From Enterovibrio calviensis DSM 14347 (GTDB taxonomy: Bacteria > Pseudomonadota > Gammaproteobacteria > Enterobacterales > Vibrionaceae): a stretch of DNA of 64,000 bases. The first letter of the stretch is position 1. Every line of letters begins with the position of its first letter. The translations under genes were made by a program, and so were the position numbers. This document shows positions 63,228-64,000 of this stretch, in pieces. The notes beneath the pieces are model-generated. The model was not told the DNA's origin, made no database searches, and saw nothing but the letters and a program-made list of their open reading frames with translations. The stretch spans positions 310,001 through 374,000 of the forward strand of contig NZ_KK211217.1 of NCBI RefSeq assembly GCF_000621165.1. The letters are read 5' to 3'.

Positions 63228-64000
63228 GCAGTTACTAACAGTTGGTAACCCCAACTCAGGTAAAACCACGCTGTTTAACCGTTTGACGGGTGGCCGTCAA
63301 GAAATCGGCAACTGGGCCGGTGTGACTGTTGATAAAAAAACAGGCATTGCACAGCTTGGTGAAGACGCATGTGAACTCACCGACTTACCGGGAATTTACA
63401 CATTGGATAACGCCGATGGAGAGAACAGTCTCGATGAGTCGATTGCAATCTCAGCGTTATTTTCACTACCGAGTGATTTGATTGTTAATGTGCTGGATGC
63501 CAGTTGTCTTGAAAGAAGCTTGTATCTAACACTGCAGTTGCGTGAGCTAGGGCGACCAATGGTTGTCGTGCTGAATAAGATGGACATCGTTATCCAGCAA
63601 GGCTTCGATCTTGACACAGAGAAGCTGTCCCAAGCATTGGGCTGTCCTGTGGTGAGTGTCACTGCAACAGACCCTCTGTCTGTGAGTGCGCTTAAAGTCG
63701 CGCTGTCTGATAAAATTAATAGCAATGCCCCTCACTTTGCGATCGCGCTGGATTACGGTATTGAAGTGGAATCTGCCATCTCAACACTGTCTGTTGGTTT
63801 GCAGCAGCAGGGCGCAACGTATGAAAGGGCTAAATCGATTCGCCTTTTGACCGGCGATCGTGCGTTACTCAATCAAATGGCAGCTGAAACGCACACCTTG
63901 CTCGATGATGTGCGTGAGCAACAGCTTGAGAAGGTAGACGTCGACCTTGTTATCGCGAATGTGCGCTATTCGAAAGTTGCTGAAATCTGTCATCTGTGTA
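63217..64000 (+). CDS. feoB: Ferrous iron transporter B, N-terminal part (3' end outside window)
   Basis: The first 261 codons of FeoB, the Fe2+ permease; the frame is still open at the window edge. The N-terminal G domain has G1 VGNPNSGKTTLFNRL (residues about 9-23), the switch I region GNWAGVTVDKK, G3 DLPGIYTL (about 57) and G4 NKMD (about 124). The GDI-like helical domain follows (about 170-261). The ATG lies within the last codons of feoA, so the two are translationally coupled. The membrane part is beyond the window. Confidence 0.96.
   Translation, partial: MQSKQLLTVGNPNSGKTTLFNRLTGGRQEIGNWAGVTVDKKTGIAQLGEDACELTDLPGIYTLDNADGENSLDESIAISALFSLPSDLIVNVLDASCLERSLYLTLQLRELGRPMVVVLNKMDIVIQQGFDLDTEKLSQALGCPVVSVTATDPLSVSALKVALSDKINSNAPHFAIALDYGIEVESAISTLSVGLQQQGATYERAKSIRLLTGDRALLNQMAAETHTLLDDVREQQLEKVDVDLVIANVRYSKVAEICHLC

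Noticed and set aside
1-64000. CRISPR array, prophage, integron attC sites or insertion sequences
   Set aside because: No regular spacer-repeat pattern, phage structural genes, transposase or integrase was seen on either strand.

Overview
The window is a piece of a Vibrio-type (Vibrionaceae) chromosome. Evidence for this is the gamma-proteobacterial housekeeping order (hemH-gsk; asnB; nagBAC/nagE; glnS; fur; fldA; seqA-pgm; gltA; sdhCDAB-sucABCD; znuABC; feoAB), protein lengths close to those of the E. coli orthologues, a chitin/GlcNAc block with a chitobiase between nagE and glnS, and a vps-like exopolysaccharide locus. No rRNA, tRNA, insertion sequence, prophage or CRISPR array was seen. 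Both ends cut genes: hemH on the left and feoB on the right.

Layout. (1) 1-2,010: the 3' end of hemH and gsk, then a two-way terminator. (2) 2,014-24,640, all on the minus strand: an exopolysaccharide locus. Read from its promoter side it runs: initiating sugar-phosphate transferase, BBP2-type outer-membrane barrel, short OPX protein, Wzc-type tyrosine kinase, UDP-GlcNAc 2-epimerase, UDP-ManNAc dehydrogenase, flippase, polymerase, acyltransferase, glycosyltransferase, VpsJ-like protein, AsnB-like amidotransferase, WecG/TagA/CpsF transferase, and a large secreted choice-of-anchor-A/FG-GAP protein. After a terminator come a VpsP-like/VanZ-like pair and a small secreted protein. After another terminator come a second Wzy_C protein and a low-molecular-weight tyrosine phosphatase. 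The order of the first four genes matches V. cholerae vpsL-M-N-O, and several later genes match vps-I functions. An ops (RfaH recruitment) element lies in the leader of the first gene. (3) 24,640-25,260: a long gene-free leader/regulatory region.

(4) 25,261-36,725: asnB, a CPA2 antiporter, the GlcNAc regulon nagC-nagA-nagB (minus) divergent from nagE (plus), and a GH20 chitobiase. The nagB-nagE gap holds two inverted repeats about 85 bp apart with a CRP-like site between them. (5) 36,815-45,545: glnS, fur, a DUF4442 thioesterase-like gene preceded by a near-perfect FadR box, fldA, DUF2788, ybfF, seqA, pgm, DUF1853 and ybgI. (6) 45,637-56,930: gltA divergent from sdhCDAB-sucABCD, the core of the TCA cycle. 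(7) 56,957-59,481: znuBC and znuA divergent around a Zur box.

(8) 59,482-64,000: a pseudoknot-like double inverted repeat, a membrane-anchored AraC-type regulator with a periplasmic propeller, a minus-strand element with its own terminator and degenerate reading frames, and feoA-feoB behind a Fur-like box.

The least ordinary material is the exopolysaccharide locus (particularly the anchor-less choice-of-anchor-A/FG-GAP protein), the propeller-AraC regulator, and the structured non-coding DNA at 59,535-59,589 and 62,504-62,890. All family assignments come from reading motifs and comparing with remembered family members; no database search was run.
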